Below are positions 63,039 through 64,000 of a DNA stretch of 64,000 nucleotides, piece after piece. Position numbers and translations under genes: made by a program. Numbering within the stretch: position 1 is the stretch's first letter; the number at the start of each line of letters is the position of its first letter. The stretch comes from CAYLUN01 sp964386865 (GTDB lineage: Bacteria; Verrucomicrobiota; Kiritimatiellia; RFP12; UBA1067). The notes beneath the pieces were generated by a model that was given only the letters and a program-made list of their open reading frames with translations, searched no databases and had not been told where the DNA came from. The stretch covers positions 20,698 to 84,697 of the forward strand of contig CAYLUN010000017.1 in NCBI GenBank assembly GCA_964386865.1. Reading direction: 5' to 3'.

Positions 63039-63869
63039 TCACTTGAACCGCGCCAGCGACACGTGCCGCCCCTCGCGCCGCGGGTCAGACAGGATCGCGT
63101 CCGACACGGGCGTCCCGCCCGACGTCACGCGCGTGTGCTTCTCGCGCCACCCCTTGCGCCGCCCGGAGACGGTCATCTGATAGCCCTTGGTGAAGACCAG
63201 CCCGCCGTCCAGCGCCAGCGCGATGCCGTAGAGGAACCGCAGCCAGGCGTTCGCCATGCCGTAGGTGCCGTTCTCGCGGCGGCGATCGACCCACTGGCGC
63301 ACCAGCTGCACCCAGAACCGGCAGGTGAAGCGGAACCCCAGCACGTCGAACCCGTCCTTGAGCAGCTGGAACACCTCGGTCTCGCTGTAGCACCCGCCCG
63401 CGCCCGAAACCACCCGCTGGCGGTTGAGAGCCGCCGCCACCCCGTACCGCTTGCGGTATTCGACGGTCAGGATGAAGTGCCCGCCCGCCTTCAGCACCCG
63501 GTGGCACTCGCGGATCATGGCGGACGCCGCCGCCGCATCGTGCGGCAGCACGCCGTGCGCCAGGATCACCACGTCAAACTGCTTGTCCTCGAACGGCAGT
63601 TCACTCGCCTCTCCGGCCGCCAGCACCGTTTCCGGGCCGAGGGCCGCCGCGACCAGCTCGCGGCGCTGGGGCGTCGGCTCCACCGTCATCCAGTACCCGC
63701 CGGTCTGGCGCAGAAGCTGGCTCACGCCCGCGTTGGTGAAACCGATATCGAGCCCCGACCGGACGATGCCCCGCTGGACGTGCAGGAAATGCAGCACCGA
63801 GCTGACCTCGCGCCGCAGCGGCAACGAATAGACGTTCTTGTCCAGAAAGTAATCCGTTCTCTTTAGCAT
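63039..63869 (-). CDS. SAM-dependent methyltransferase
   Basis: About 276 residues with SAM motif I GLDIGFTNAGVSQLL, acid at MTVEPTP, motif IV FDVVILAHGVLPHD, and GGHFILTVEYRKRYG, typical of the UbiE/Methyltransf_11 group. The start at 63869 (MLKRTDYF) has GGAAGG upstream. It leads the run crcB, DUF190, small membrane protein and radical SAM gene. A lipid or quinone-like acceptor is possible from the group, but not shown. Confidence 0.82.
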   Translation of the reverse strand: MLKRTDYFLDKNVYSLPLRREVSSVLHFLHVQRGIVRSGLDIGFTNAGVSQLLRQTGGYWMTVEPTPQRRELVAAALGPETVLAAGEASELPFEDKQFDVVILAHGVLPHDAAAASAMIRECHRVLKAGGHFILTVEYRKRYGVAAALNRQRVVSGAGGCYSETEVFQLLKDGFDVLGFRFTCRFWVQLVRQWVDRRRENGTYGMANAWLRFLYGIALALDGGLVFTKGYQMTVSGRRKGWREKHTRVTSGGTPVSDAILSDPRREGRHVSLARFK

Positions 63870-63892
63870 GGCACCTTCCATTGACAGGGGTA

Positions 63893-63921
63893 GCTTAACA
63901 CGCCAGCAGGCCAACCGTCAA
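63893..63921 (-). promoter_or_regulatory. Putative promoter of the methyltransferase-crcB unit
   Basis: TTGACG, 17 bases, TTAAGC on the minus strand, about 24 bases before the ATG at 63869. The -10 box is weak. Confidence 0.4.
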
Positions 63922-64000
63922 CAAAACGGGCGCATCGTGTCGGGCGCAGGGTGCAAGGTTGATTTTTTGGTTCACGCGATTCTGACCTGCTTGCGGTCGC

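Overview
The window is GC-rich DNA from a member of the PVC group, most likely Kiritimatiellota or a close Verrucomicrobia/Lentisphaerae relative. The pointers are secreted alpha-L-rhamnosidases, a DUF4091 (GH123-like) protein, a DUF2341/LamG protein, an HzsA-related propeller/haem protein, kinase fusions to an FGE-sulfatase domain, LA_2272-type surface repeats and several families of dispersed intergenic repeats. No tRNA, rRNA, CRISPR array, insertion sequence or prophage was seen. All assignments come from reading motifs by eye; no database search was run.

Region 1 (1-19,270, all genes on the minus strand) is the accessory and most unusual part. One gene string (19,190 down to 9,177) encodes an HTH/zinc-finger regulator, a zinc-ribbon SPFH (band-7) protein, a zinc-ribbon FHA protein, a basic-to-acidic coiled-coil protein resembling ESCRT-III/PspA, a 50-residue peptide, a Vps4/katanin-type AAA+ ATPase with an MIT-like N-terminus, and a membrane Ser/Thr kinase fused to an FGE domain. 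A second string (5,733 down to the left edge) encodes a zinc-finger ESCRT-III/PspA-like protein, a CsgG/LpoB-like protein with a C-terminal membrane anchor, a lipoprotein, a repeat-containing exported protein, two small membrane proteins and a second Ser/Thr kinase. The lead genes of the two strings carry almost identical 65-bp promoter regions 13 kb apart. I read the whole as a candidate bacterial ESCRT-III/Vps4-like membrane-remodelling module under kinase/FHA control. Two DUF4143 AAA ATPases with leaderless-type promoters are interspersed.

Region 2 (19,476-31,554) holds a secreted DUF2341/LamG protein, a methyltransferase, a GH78 rhamnosidase, a secreted pyridoxamine-phosphate-oxidase-like protein, feoB-feoA iron uptake, a DUF3820 protein, a nitroreductase and a secreted BNR/Asp-box propeller.

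Region 3 (31,716-38,287) is core: a Na/Pi cotransporter with a PhoU-like tail, then dprA-topA-xerC. TopA ends in three repeats of a roughly 70-residue module in place of the usual zinc fingers.

Region 4 (38,542-56,411) is mainly secreted carbohydrate catabolism: a large clan GH-A-like hydrolase, a partner protein, the DUF4091 protein, the HzsA-related protein and a second GH78. With it are deoC, an ECF-type cobalt/nickel transporter cbiM-cbiQ-cbiO and a parvulin lipoprotein.

Region 5 (56,727-63,869) contains carB, a 45-residue lipoprotein, a B12-binding radical SAM enzyme, a small membrane protein, a DUF190 + CrcB/FluC fluoride-export pair and a methyltransferase.
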